DNA of 64,000 nt from Woeseiaceae bacterium (lineage in GTDB: Bacteria > Pseudomonadota > Gammaproteobacteria > Steroidobacterales > Woeseiaceae): the NCBI GenBank assembly GCA_028289545.1, contig JANQPG010000032.1, positions 151,799 to 215,798 on the forward strand. The letters run 5' to 3'. Below the pieces are notes generated by a model. It saw nothing but the letters and a program-made list of their open reading frames with translations. It ran no database searches and was not told the DNA's origin. The translations under genes were made by a program, and so were the position numbers. Positions 51,611 through 60,426 of the stretch are shown here, one piece after another. Position 1 is the stretch's first letter, and each line of letters begins with the position of its first letter.

Positions 51611-52519
51611 ATGAACACACAAGAGTGGACGGGCACGGAGGTGGCGCACATGAACGAACAAGCACCAGGGCGGTTGCCGGCAACCGGTGACCGAACCTAC
51701 GATCGTATCGCCAAGGCCATCGCCTACATCGACGAGCATTTTCAGGAGCAGCCGTCGCTCGACGACATTGCGGCCGCGGCCGGTATGAGCCGCTATCACT
51801 TCCAGCGGATGTTCTCCGAGTGGGCCGGCGTAAGCCCAAAAAAGTTCATGCAGTACCTGAGCCTCGAATACGCGAAGACACTGCTCAAGGACAACAGGGC
51901 CACCTTGCTCGATGCGGCTTATGCCACCGGTCTGTCGGGCACCGGCCGCCTCCACGATCTGTTTGTGCACATCGAGCGCATGACGCCCGGCGAGTACAAG
52001 CGCGGCGGCGAGGGTTTGAGCATCAACTACTGCTTTGCCGATAGCCCTTTCGGCCTGCTGCTCGTGGCCGCAACGCCAAAAGGTGTGTGCCACATGGCGT
52101 TTGCTGACGACGAGACCGCAGCCCTCGACGAACTCAGGCGGCAGTTTCCGAACGCGAGCTACGAGCAGGTCGTGGACCGCTTCCAGCAGGACGCCCTGTT
52201 CGTCTTCCAGGAAGACTGGCACGCACTCGATCAGATTCGCCTGCACCTCAAGGGCTCGGCGTTTCAGCTCAAAGTGTGGGAATGCCTGTTGAAGATTCCG
52301 GCTGGACAGCTCGCCAGCTACGGGGACGTTGCGAGTGCTATTGGCCAGCCCCAATCCAGTCGCGCCGTCGGCACGGCGGTGGGCGACAATCCGGTTGCAT
52401 TCCTGATCCCCTGCCACCGCGTGATCCGCGCGAGCGGCAGCCTCGGCGGCTATCGCTGGGGGACAACCCGCAAGGCGGCGATTGTGGGCTGGGAGGCGGC
52501 GAACGGACAGGCAGTGTGA
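51611..52519 (+). CDS. Ada-like protein: AraC-type HTH + O6-alkylguanine-DNA alkyltransferase
   Basis: 302 residues from ATG 51611. The first half carries an AraC-like double helix-turn-helix (IDEHFQEQPSLDDIAAAAGMSRYHFQRMFSEWAGVSPKKFMQYLSLEYAKTLLK). The second half is the alkyltransferase domain with the active-site FLIPCHRVIRASGSLGGYRWG (acceptor Cys in PCHRV). The N-terminal zinc-cysteine Ada domain of E. coli Ada, which repairs phosphotriesters and switches transcription on, is absent, so this is the shorter Ogt-with-HTH version; how it senses damage is unclear. It directly removes alkyl groups from O6-guanine. It follows an SDR gene by eight bases, a common pairing for detoxification of alkylation or aldehydes. 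Confidence 0.9.
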   Translation: MNTQEWTGTEVAHMNEQAPGRLPATGDRTYDRIAKAIAYIDEHFQEQPSLDDIAAAAGMSRYHFQRMFSEWAGVSPKKFMQYLSLEYAKTLLKDNRATLLDAAYATGLSGTGRLHDLFVHIERMTPGEYKRGGEGLSINYCFADSPFGLLLVAATPKGVCHMAFADDETAALDELRRQFPNASYEQVVDRFQQDALFVFQEDWHALDQIRLHLKGSAFQLKVWECLLKIPAGQLASYGDVASAIGQPQSSRAVGTAVGDNPVAFLIPCHRVIRASGSLGGYRWGTTRKAAIVGWEAANGQAV

Positions 52520-52704
52520 GCGCCTTTGTGTACCCTGTGGGACGGGCGCAAACCCGGGCGCAACGTCGCGTAAACCGCGGCATCCATAAATAGTCCAAAC
52601 CGGGATAAATACGTATCGGACAGCGAGCAATGAGGCATTTCTGAGTGTTCTTGCGCCTATAAAGGTAACAGGCCAACGCGCCCAGACTCCCACGGAGGGC
52701 CACC

Positions 52705-53358
52705 ATGCGTTACCACAAGCTGACCAGCCTCCTGCTGATTCTCGCGTCTTTTGCCGCGCCTACCGAGGCGCTTCCCCAGGAAGACCCGCCAAAGACGCCC
52801 GCCGCGGTCCGTGACGTACTTTACGTCCGGCCGTTTACCCTCGAAACCGGCTACCTGTTCACCTGGGTGCCCGAGCGGCCCATTGTCGAACGAGGGACGA
52901 TTGTCGTACTGAGCGTCGATCCCGCACTCGTGGAGCCCCGCAACTCGGCCGAACCCGTGCTGTACGCCGGCGATCGTGTCGTCGAGCGACTGAACTGGGG
53001 CAACCAGTCCGGGAACGTCATTGTCGTTGTTCCCGGCAACGTCGACGTCACGGCCGAACCCTTCTGGTTCGGCAGCCCCGGTCTGCCCGGCCGCGTCTCA
53101 CCCGAACAGGTGCGTTCGGAACTTGCCACGATCAGGCGTAGCGCAAAAACGATCCCTGCCGCTCGAATCCAAAGCGTCACCGAGCCGGAGATTCAAGCGC
53201 GCGACTTCGCTGAGCTCCTGAAAGGCGAACTGGCTGAGCTCGTACTCAGATTCTCGCCGCAGGAAAGCGATCTGGCCCGCAAGTGGCGTCTGCCCGAAGC
53301 ACGCCGCGCCGAGCCCCGGGTCCCCGCAGTTGACGATCAGACGGGGGAGCTGAAATGA
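52705..53358 (+). CDS. Exported protein of unknown function, coupled to the giant fusion gene
   Basis: 217 residues from ATG 52705 with GGAGGG just upstream. A Sec signal peptide ends near PTEALPQEDP. The mature protein starts with beta-rich sequence (VRDVLYVRPFTLETGYLFTWVPERPIVERGTIVVLSVDPALVEP) that resembles a small beta-sandwich, then a helical end (VRSELATIRRSAKTIPAARIQ). I recognise no family. Its stop overlaps the start of the 1420-residue protein by four bases (ATGA), so the two products are made together. It probably helps export, fold or display that large protein. Confidence 0.7.
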   Translation: MRYHKLTSLLLILASFAAPTEALPQEDPPKTPAAVRDVLYVRPFTLETGYLFTWVPERPIVERGTIVVLSVDPALVEPRNSAEPVLYAGDRVVERLNWGNQSGNVIVVVPGNVDVTAEPFWFGSPGLPGRVSPEQVRSELATIRRSAKTIPAARIQSVTEPEIQARDFAELLKGELAELVLRFSPQESDLARKWRLPEARRAEPRVPAVDDQTGELK

Positions 53359-56300
53359 AACTTCTTAAACAGCTCGCTCTCCCGCTGCTCCTCGCCGCTA
53401 TGTCGGCTGGTGCGCCATTTACCACAGCTAACGCACAGATCGTCGACACCGAACTCGCGGGCAACTCGCTATCGGAGTATCCCTTCTTCGAGTACATCAA
53501 GGCCGTCAATGCCGATGCCGGAATGGAGATCGCCATCGATCCGTCGCGATTTCCCGCGATCGGCGGCGACACCTGCGACATCTACGTCGTTGCATCGAAG
53601 AATACTTCGCAGTGGGCGGCGGACAATTCGCTGACCGACGTCACCACAGGCGGCGCGCAGTCCAACACCTTCAGCAGCGCCAACATCCAGGCCAACAGAG
53701 TGACCGTTACAACAGCCGGCGAACTCAGCGCCAGTGCCGGGCTGGGCCTGGGCGTCGGCTACGACGTTGTCCTCGACTGTAACCAGAACGGCGCACTCGA
53801 CAGCGGCGACTACATCGACGGCCGTCGCGGCGAGGCCGGCATTTATGCCGTTCACGACACGACTACCGGCGGTCCCGAAGCGGTGACGGCCCTGGACTAT
53901 CAGCTGACGCCGGGGGTTGCCATGACCTTCGACATCCCGGCGGACGAACGTGCACAGCACCTGTTCTACCCCAGTAACATTGCGTCGATGGGCCGACGTC
54001 CGCTGGTCATCATTGGCCATGGCAACGGTCATCAATCCCAATGGTACGACCACATCGGCAACCACCTGGCGTCATACGGCTATGTCGTGATGAGTCACGA
54101 CAACGATACCGAGCCCGGCCCGTTTGCCGCCGCAACAACCACTCTCGGCCATACGGATGCCTTTATCGATCAGGTGGAAGCGGGCGCCATCGCCGGCGGA
54201 GCGCTGCTCGGACTGCTCGACACGAACAGGATCGTCTGGATTGGCCACAGTCGCGGCGCCGAAGGCGTCGCCATTGCCTATGACCGCCTGTTCGACGGAT
54301 CACACACGCCCGTGCACTTCGAGCAGAACAACATCAAGCTGATCAGCAGCATGTTGCCGACCGACTTCAAGGACACGGGAGAGATAGCCAACCCACGCGA
54401 CGCCAACTATCACCTGTGGTCGGCGGCCGGCGACGACGATGTCAGCGGCGCGGCAAGCCTGGAGTGTTGCCAGACTTTTCGCATCCACGAACGGGCGACG
54501 GCTTTCCGTCAATCCACAACCGTTCAAGGCACCGGTCACGCCTGGTTCCACAACGGACCCGAGACGCCGGACCGATTCGAAGGGCCCTGCTCGATAGGCC
54601 CGTCCAACGACATCACTCACGACATTCTGCTCGGACACCTGCTGCCGCTGGTCAAACACTACGTCGACGGCAACATCCCGGCCCTCGACTTTCTGACCCG
54701 CCAGTACGAGTCCTTCAGTCCGATCGGCGTCCCGACCAGCAATCCGTGCGTGGTCGTCACGCACGAATACCGCAACGGTTCCGGTGCGGGCAATCTCATG
54801 ATCGACGACTACCAGTCGCAGTTCGCGACCAACACCAGCAGCTCGATGGGCAGCGTGAGCTTCAACGTGGAAAACGTCGTCGAAGGCATTCTCGACGATA
54901 ATAACGGCAATTTTAGCTGGACAAGCACCGACCCCTTCAACGGCGCAACACAGGCCACGACAGGCGACACGTCGCGAGGGGTCGTATTCGACTGGACCGA
55001 CGACGACCGCTTCTACGAATGGCAACCCGCCGCGGGCGATCGCGACTTCTCGCAATACCTGTACCTGTCGTTCCGCGCCGCCCAGGGCACGCAGCACCCA
55101 AACACGCTGGCGGCAACGGGCGACCTGACTTTCGACGTCGTGCTGCGCGACGGCTCGGGCACCACGAGCACGATCAACATCGGCAGAACGGGAGGCGGTA
55201 TCGAACAGCCTTACGACCGCAGCGGCGGTTGGTGGAACGAAATGGAGGTCACGCGCCTGAGGCTGACTGACTTCCTGAACAACGCATCCGGCCTCGATCT
55301 CACTGATATTGCGGCCGTGCGGCTTGCGGTTGGACCGACCCACGGATCAAGCCGCGGCCGGATAGTCGTCGACGAGCTGATGCTGAGCAACGACGTGCCG
55401 CCGAATCCGTTCGAGATACTCGAACCGACCACTGTGCGGCCCTCCTATGCCGGCACCTCCGTGGCGGGCAGCCGCGTGCTCGTGCGCCTGCTCGCCGGTG
55501 GCGATCGCGACGTGTCTCCGTCCAACCTGACGATCTCGGTCGACGGCACGCCGCTGACGCCTGCGCAAATCCCGACCGCCGCAACGGACGTCGGCGGAGA
55601 GACCTGGGTGATCATTGCGCCCGGACCAAGGCCCGACGGCTGCTACGACCTCGAGGTATCGCTCGTGACGCCGGCTGGCATTAGCGACGAGGAGGTCTCG
55701 AGCCTTTGTTATGCCGACGACGAATCCCGCGAATTCGACCGGATCATTGCGATCGACCAGACCAACAGCATGAATCGCGACGGCAGCACCGGGCTCGACA
55801 GCACCGAAAAGATGGACGCGGCTCGTGCCGCCGGCCGATTTTTTGTCGACCTGTCGAACGCGCAGGACCGGATGGGTGTCGTCAGCTTCCAGCGTCGCGA
55901 CGAGAACAACAACGGCAGCATTGTCGAACCGGATGAACTGGCTGACGTCGAGTTTGCTCTGACCCTGGCCGGCGAAGGCGCCAGCGACCAGCGCCCGGCC
56001 GCGCGGTCGGCCATCGGGTTGATCACTCCCGACACCTCGCCCGGCTTCACGGGACCCGAAACCTCGCCGGGCGCCGCTCTGCTGGAAAGCCGCACGATGC
56101 TCGACGCGGCGAGCATGGCCGGGCGCGAACGCACTGTGATCCTGCTCACCGACGGTCTCGAGAACTACGCGCCATTCTGGGCGTCTTCAGGGCCGCATGG
56201 CTCCCCGCTTCGGCCGGATTTTGTTGCCGGCGACATACGCGTGGACACAATCGGGATTGGCGGAGACGCCGATGACGCGCTGCTCGAGGACATAGCCGAT

Positions 56301-57617
56301 GCGACAGGCGGCGAGTTCCGCAACCTCAACGAAGGGTCGGGCTCGTTCTTCCTGTTGAGCCGGCTGTCGAGCTGGTACAAAGCCGTCGACGAAGACATAC
56401 GCGGCGAACAACGCTTCTTCTATCGCGAGGGTTTTCCCAAAGCCATTCCGGCCCCTGTGTCTATTGCTCATCGAAAGAGCGTACGGCTTGCCACGTTCAA
56501 CGTCGAGCCGGCACTCGACTGGATGACGGTGGCCTTCCACACGAACATTGATCACGCCGCATCCGTAGCGCTTTACCCGCCGGGGGCCACAACACCCATT
56601 ACCGTGTCGCCGCCAAACGTAACGAGGCACTCCGATCCGAAACACTCCGTGTATCGTATCCGCTCGCCACAAGGGGGTGTCTGGTCCTACATCGTGGACC
56701 CCGGCGACCTGTCAGCGGAGTTCTATGCCGTGGCTTCAGCGCCGACGCTGTTGTCGGCGCGTGTCGGACCCAATCAGATCCGCCGTCGGCCCGGCGGTGA
56801 CTACTCGATGCCCTTGCGTGTCTGGGTGGCGGATACGGACGCCGTGCTGAACGCCACCGTCAGCGGGTATATCCGGCGACCGGACGGCGTCAAGGTGCCC
56901 GTCACACTGCTCGACAACGGCGCAACCATGGACGGTGCAAACAACGACGGCATTTATGGACTGGAATACATAGCGACCGTTCGCGGAGCGCACTACGTCG
57001 ACCTCAAAGTTTCGGGTACTTCGAACGCCAACGAGCCGTTCGAGCGGTACCTGTCAGCCGCGTTCCAGGTACCCGGCGCTCGCAAGAAGCCCGTTCAGTT
57101 TGGTGAAGGGCTGCCGCCGCTGATACCGACGGCGCCGCCTGGACTGGATGGATTCTGCGGCTGCGAGCGCGAAGCTCGCTGGACGCTGGCAGGCTACGGG
57201 GGTATTACGCTGCCGACCGGCAGTTTCGACTCCATTGCCGATCCGTCGACGAGTATAGGCATCAAACCGGCGTTCCATTTTTCGGCGCTCGGACAGCGCT
57301 GGTCAGCGGGCCTGTATCTGGGGCGCGATCAATTCGTCAACTCGGTAGGGCCAGGTGACTTCGACCTGACACACCTGTCCGCCGAGCTCGAATACTTCTT
57401 GCCAACGGATTTTTGTCCCTCACCCGCAATTCACATTGGCGCCGGCAACTACCGGGACGAATCCGGCAACAACGAGATCGGCTACAACATTGGCGCCAGC
57501 CTGGGCCTGTGCTTGTCGAAACGCGTGAAGCTCCTGACGCGTTACGACTTCCGCTCGGTGGACGACTTTAACCGCGACTACTCGACAATACAGATGGGGC
57601 TGCGGTTCAGGTTCTGA
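53355..57617 (+). CDS. Giant exported fusion: alpha/beta hydrolase + adhesin-like domains + VWA + outer-membrane barrel
   Basis: 1420 residues with a signal peptide (FTTANAQIVD). About 190-460: an alpha/beta hydrolase with IVWIGHSRGAEG (nucleophile Ser299 in GHSRG) and GTGHAWFHNGP (catalytic His near 395), of the poly(ester)/chlorophyllase-like dienelactone type. About 480-790: beta-sandwich/carbohydrate-binding-like and Ig-like segments. About 795-1000: a von Willebrand A domain starting RIIAIDQTNSMN, where the MIDAS motif DxSxS reads DxTxS, with LLTDGLEN later. About 1268-1420: an eight-stranded barrel-type domain (RWTLAGYGGITLPTGSF, IHIGAGNYRDE, IGASLGLCLSKRV, IQMGLRFRF, terminal Phe), likely an outer-membrane anchor. 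The preceding gene overlaps the start by four bases. A surface display of an esterase together with an integrin-like VWA is unusual. Confidence 0.8.
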   Translation: MKLLKQLALPLLLAAMSAGAPFTTANAQIVDTELAGNSLSEYPFFEYIKAVNADAGMEIAIDPSRFPAIGGDTCDIYVVASKNTSQWAADNSLTDVTTGGAQSNTFSSANIQANRVTVTTAGELSASAGLGLGVGYDVVLDCNQNGALDSGDYIDGRRGEAGIYAVHDTTTGGPEAVTALDYQLTPGVAMTFDIPADERAQHLFYPSNIASMGRRPLVIIGHGNGHQSQWYDHIGNHLASYGYVVMSHDNDTEPGPFAAATTTLGHTDAFIDQVEAGAIAGGALLGLLDTNRIVWIGHSRGAEGVAIAYDRLFDGSHTPVHFEQNNIKLISSMLPTDFKDTGEIANPRDANYHLWSAAGDDDVSGAASLECCQTFRIHERATAFRQSTTVQGTGHAWFHNGPETPDRFEGPCSIGPSNDITHDILLGHLLPLVKHYVDGNIPALDFLTRQYESFSPIGVPTSNPCVVVTHEYRNGSGAGNLMIDDYQSQFATNTSSSMGSVSFNVENVVEGILDDNNGNFSWTSTDPFNGATQATTGDTSRGVVFDWTDDDRFYEWQPAAGDRDFSQYLYLSFRAAQGTQHPNTLAATGDLTFDVVLRDGSGTTSTINIGRTGGGIEQPYDRSGGWWNEMEVTRLRLTDFLNNASGLDLTDIAAVRLAVGPTHGSSRGRIVVDELMLSNDVPPNPFEILEPTTVRPSYAGTSVAGSRVLVRLLAGGDRDVSPSNLTISVDGTPLTPAQIPTAATDVGGETWVIIAPGPRPDGCYDLEVSLVTPAGISDEEVSSLCYADDESREFDRIIAIDQTNSMNRDGSTGLDSTEKMDAARAAGRFFVDLSNAQDRMGVVSFQRRDENNNGSIVEPDELADVEFALTLAGEGASDQRPAARSAIGLITPDTSPGFTGPETSPGAALLESRTMLDAASMAGRERTVILLTDGLENYAPFWASSGPHGSPLRPDFVAGDIRVDTIGIGGDADDALLEDIADATGGEFRNLNEGSGSFFLLSRLSSWYKAVDEDIRGEQRFFYREGFPKAIPAPVSIAHRKSVRLATFNVEPALDWMTVAFHTNIDHAASVALYPPGATTPITVSPPNVTRHSDPKHSVYRIRSPQGGVWSYIVDPGDLSAEFYAVASAPTLLSARVGPNQIRRRPGGDYSMPLRVWVADTDAVLNATVSGYIRRPDGVKVPVTLLDNGATMDGANNDGIYGLEYIATVRGAHYVDLKVSGTSNANEPFERYLSAAFQVPGARKKPVQFGEGLPPLIPTAPPGLDGFCGCEREARWTLAGYGGITLPTGSFDSIADPSTSIGIKPAFHFSALGQRWSAGLYLGRDQFVNSVGPGDFDLTHLSAELEYFLPTDFCPSPAIHIGAGNYRDESGNNEIGYNIGASLGLCLSKRVKLLTRYDFRSVDDFNRDYSTIQMGLRFRF

Positions 57618-57643
57618 TGGGGTGTCGTGATACGGTAACCATA

Positions 57644-57763
57644 GGGTAGCCGCACGCATCGCTACCCCAGCGTCGCCGACAACCGTCGAGCGGTTGATCG
57701 GCGACGAGCGCCAATAAGCAGATCCAAATCCAGTTCTACTCAAGAGGCCCGGAAGCTGGGCCT
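57644..57763 (+). repeat. Three successive hairpins after the large fusion gene
   Basis: GGGTAGC/GCTACCC (57644-57650 and 57661-57667), GTCGCCGACAACCG/CGGTTGATCGGCGAC with one bulge (57672-57705), and AGGCCC/GGGCCT (57745-57763). None has a T tract directly after it. They fill the 200-base gap before the small secreted protein gene and may form a Rho-independent-like terminator or a structured leader of the next gene. This is the main content of the region. Confidence 0.4.
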
Positions 57764-57817
57764 TGTGATTCTCTTTTGGATACTTCGATGACACCGATAC
57801 ACCGGAGGAACTAAACC

Positions 57818-58147
57818 GTGATAAGACTGATCGCTATTTGTACGTTGCTGGCGCTACCTTCTTTCGCACAGAGCGCGACAACGGTCGACGCAAAAGTACT
57901 TTCCGTCGGTACGTACGGATCGGGCCGACTGTTCGTCGTGCTCGACAAGAACATTGCCGAGCCCGGCTGCCACTACGCCCAGTTTCATGTTGACGCCGGA
58001 TACAGCCAGCTCGGCACATTGATGAGCATTGCGCTGGCGGCGCTCGCCAGCGGGGCCTCGGTGTCGGTCACGACAAATGGCTGTCTTGGTCCTTACCCGA
58101 CTATTGACAACTCGCAGACCACACACTTCCGCATTAACTCCGCCTAG
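57818..58147 (+). CDS. Small exported protein, paralogue 1
   Basis: 109 residues from GTG 57818 with GGAGGAA at good distance. The signal peptide ends near SFAQSA. The mature protein (TTVDAKVLSVGTYGSGRLFVVLDKN) has a pattern repeated in the next gene (DAKVTGVGIYATGPALKFTLDKT): a start of about 25 residues with V/I-x-G-x-Y and an Asp-Lys turn. The rest contains one Cys in EPGCHYAQFHV and another in TNGCLGP, probably a disulfide. No family recognised. Confidence 0.72.
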   Translation: MIRLIAICTLLALPSFAQSATTVDAKVLSVGTYGSGRLFVVLDKNIAEPGCHYAQFHVDAGYSQLGTLMSIALAALASGASVSVTTNGCLGPYPTIDNSQTTHFRINSA

Positions 58148-58278
58148 CGAGCGGCCGCTGACAAACGTCACTGTACCGCAGCAAGACACGCGGTAGTTTA
58201 CGAAGGAGACCAGCACTCCCGGTGGATTCGTTTGTACCTGATCTTTCCAATCACTGTTGAAACGGATGAGGAACTTCG

Positions 58279-58620
58279 ATGAATAGAGTCATTAAGGTAT
58301 TACAGCTCTCTGTGTTCGCAACACTCTTGTGGTCCCAAACGGCGGCAGCCGCGAATAACGACTACCTGGATGCGAAGGTAACAGGCGTAGGCATTTACGC
58401 GACCGGCCCTGCACTCAAATTTACGTTGGACAAGACCGGACCGCTCGTTTGGACAACTGACCTCTATACAGACCCGGACCAGCTAAAGAACCTTGTTGCC
58501 CTTATCATGGTTGCCTATACGAGTCAGACCAAGATCGCGTTCATACGAACGTTCGATGATCCTGCTGTCGGAACTCCGGTCCGGGTTGCTCAGTTCGAGA
58601 TGGGAACGATCACCCATTGA
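58279..58620 (+). CDS. Small exported protein, paralogue 2
   Basis: 113 residues from ATG 58279, with GATGAGGAAC upstream. The signal peptide ends near AAAANND. The body resembles paralogue 1 in its first half, then diverges; it has no cysteines, so the disulfide of paralogue 1 is lost. The two lie 131 bases apart and in the same direction after the large fusion gene, suggesting tandem duplication with divergence. Confidence 0.7.
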   Translation: MNRVIKVLQLSVFATLLWSQTAAAANNDYLDAKVTGVGIYATGPALKFTLDKTGPLVWTTDLYTDPDQLKNLVALIMVAYTSQTKIAFIRTFDDPAVGTPVRVAQFEMGTITH

Positions 58621-58697
58621 GGTGACTGCCGATTCTGGTTGGATCGCAGGAACGGTGGGCGGAATCGTTCCGGCGAGCGTCTCCGCATCTTCCTTCG

Positions 58698-58766
58698 TTT
58701 CTCCGGAAAACTCTGTGCCTCCGCACCGTGCGCGACTTCGATATCTTCGGCGTAGTCCAGATCGGC
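58698..58766 (-). pseudogene. Displaced remnant of the comM (yifB) 3' end
   Basis: On the minus strand this reads ADLDYAEDIEVAHGAEAQSFPEK. The C-terminus of the intact comM at 61907-63394 reads ADLQAVDDIEASHVAEALSFREQ. Thirteen of 23 positions are identical, with the same length and spacing, and the bases also match well. No complete gene surrounds it; it is a fragment about 3.2 kb beyond the intact copy, same strand. Such a second 3' end is what remains when DNA integrates at the 3' end of a gene and replaces it, or when a duplication decays. Confidence 0.6.
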
Positions 58767-58850
58767 AGTTAATAAGCCATCCGGGACAAGCACGGGTTTT
58801 CACTGAGTATTTCGCAACCCTACATGCATCGACTGGGCGCCCCACGATGT

Positions 58851-60395
58851 CTAGTACTGCTGGGCGATGACCTGTAGATGGTAAGCGAAGATATTTGATC
58901 CGCAGGACATGATGTCCCTGTTGAACCCGGTGTCGCTTACGCATCTATCGTCTATGCTCGTATCGTATTTATCGTCAAGCCCGAGGATATGACCGAATTC
59001 GTGCTGGACCGACTTCTGAATCTGGTGTGCAGGCGCGGCAGCACAAACCGTCATCCTCTTTCCGCCCAACTCGGCAGTATCGCGACACCTGGGGTTCAAC
59101 GTATCGTCGGAGCGTTCGACAATGACATCGGCAGTTCCAAACAGTTTCTCTTGATCTGTTGCTTCTCTAACAAAGACCGCCAGTCGGAATTGGGTGTTGT
59201 TGATCCCCCCTGTACGACATACAGTCCACCGCTCAATGCCGACGAGCACGTCCGCGATAATGTCGTCCGGCGCATCCACGGCGAGAGTGCCAACCGTGAT
59301 CCAGACGTTGTTGTTTGGATCGCTGTCGACAGTGATCTTACTGGACATATCGATGTTCGCTCGAAACGTTGCCGTGTGACTCGCAAGGCCGATACTGTGA
59401 TTAACGAGGGCCGGGGTATCGATGCACTCTCCGGTCGGATCCAGTTTCTGCAGGAACTCGATGATCTCGAACAAGACCCTGAGCACGTACTCGTCGTCGA
59501 TATCATCACCAAACACCCCGACACCGAATATTCTTTCCAGAATTATCCGAATAGCCTCTTTCTGGAGGATCTCTCCCAAATCCTGCGCATCGATGATGTG
59601 CCGGGCAATTTCCAGCGCGTCCTGGTTGAACACGCTGTAGTCTGGCGTCCCGATTTGAATTACATACTGAACAGATACGAGATCATAGTGAAAGACGGTG
59701 CGGCCGCTGAGGTTACAGTCGGTAATGAAGCTGGCTTCGATCGCGAAGATTTCGTCGAGCGAATCGGCAAACAGAGTACCCAAAGGGGGTAACGCGCTAA
59801 GCGGGCCATTCTGGGCAACCCATTCAGGGGTCGCGCAGTACTCAGCCAGAAACAGGAAATCGTTGACAACCTGCGTCTGCGTCGTGACTGGAGCATTCTG
59901 CTCGAAATAATCGGGATTCTGCATTACGGCAGCAAGCTGATCGAAAAACGCCTGGGTTTCCGCATCGATGCCCTTCAACCCCAGGGTCGTATTCGAATCG
60001 GGTGACGCAAAGACGAACTGATCGTTCGCGCCGAGACCTGCGTCGGAAAAGCCCCGAATCAGAAGGTCCAGTGTGCCGTCGACGTTGTAGTCACCGGGAA
60101 TGAGGCTCAATGGGGCAATCGGCCATGATCTTGCCACTGACACGGCATCGTCAATGGTGAACGTTCCGTCCGCACCCGCTGTCAACAGGAAAGGCTCAAC
60201 GGAGGGCGGTAGTGTAATCGGGATAGTGATCGATCCGTGGATCAGAATAATCCTGGGTTTTTCCTGGACGTACAGGTCGGTCAATCCATCGCCGTTAGCG
60301 TCGCCCATTCGGATTTCGAAGTCGTCGTTGAAACCGCTGGCACCGACGATGCCGGTCTGGACTATAAGTGCGAAAGCAATAATCAGTCTATGCAT
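58851..60395 (-). CDS. Secreted zincin metalloprotease with FG-GAP/VCBS-like segments
   Basis: 514 residues from ATG 60395 (GGAG at nine bases; a TTG five codons upstream is less likely). A signal peptide ends near GIVGASG. Two FG-GAP/VCBS-like units with Asp-rich calcium loops follow (MGDANGDGLTDLYVQE and IPGDYNVDGTLDLLIRGF). The C-terminal part has the zincin motif HEFGHILGLDDKYDTS (HExxHxxGxxD, near residues 465-475), then the Met-turn-like RDIMSCGSN. This is the metzincin/M10-like layout of secreted bacterial proteases, in which three zinc ligands come from HExxHxxGxxH/D. Composition is less GC-rich than the left half of the window, fitting an acquired block next to comM. Confidence 0.82.
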   Translation of the reverse strand: MHRLIIAFALIVQTGIVGASGFNDDFEIRMGDANGDGLTDLYVQEKPRIILIHGSITIPITLPPSVEPFLLTAGADGTFTIDDAVSVARSWPIAPLSLIPGDYNVDGTLDLLIRGFSDAGLGANDQFVFASPDSNTTLGLKGIDAETQAFFDQLAAVMQNPDYFEQNAPVTTQTQVVNDFLFLAEYCATPEWVAQNGPLSALPPLGTLFADSLDEIFAIEASFITDCNLSGRTVFHYDLVSVQYVIQIGTPDYSVFNQDALEIARHIIDAQDLGEILQKEAIRIILERIFGVGVFGDDIDDEYVLRVLFEIIEFLQKLDPTGECIDTPALVNHSIGLASHTATFRANIDMSSKITVDSDPNNNVWITVGTLAVDAPDDIIADVLVGIERWTVCRTGGINNTQFRLAVFVREATDQEKLFGTADVIVERSDDTLNPRCRDTAELGGKRMTVCAAAPAHQIQKSVQHEFGHILGLDDKYDTSIDDRCVSDTGFNRDIMSCGSNIFAYHLQVIAQQY

Positions 60396-60426
60396 CTCGA
60401 ATGTCTCCAATTGATTGGTTCGACGA

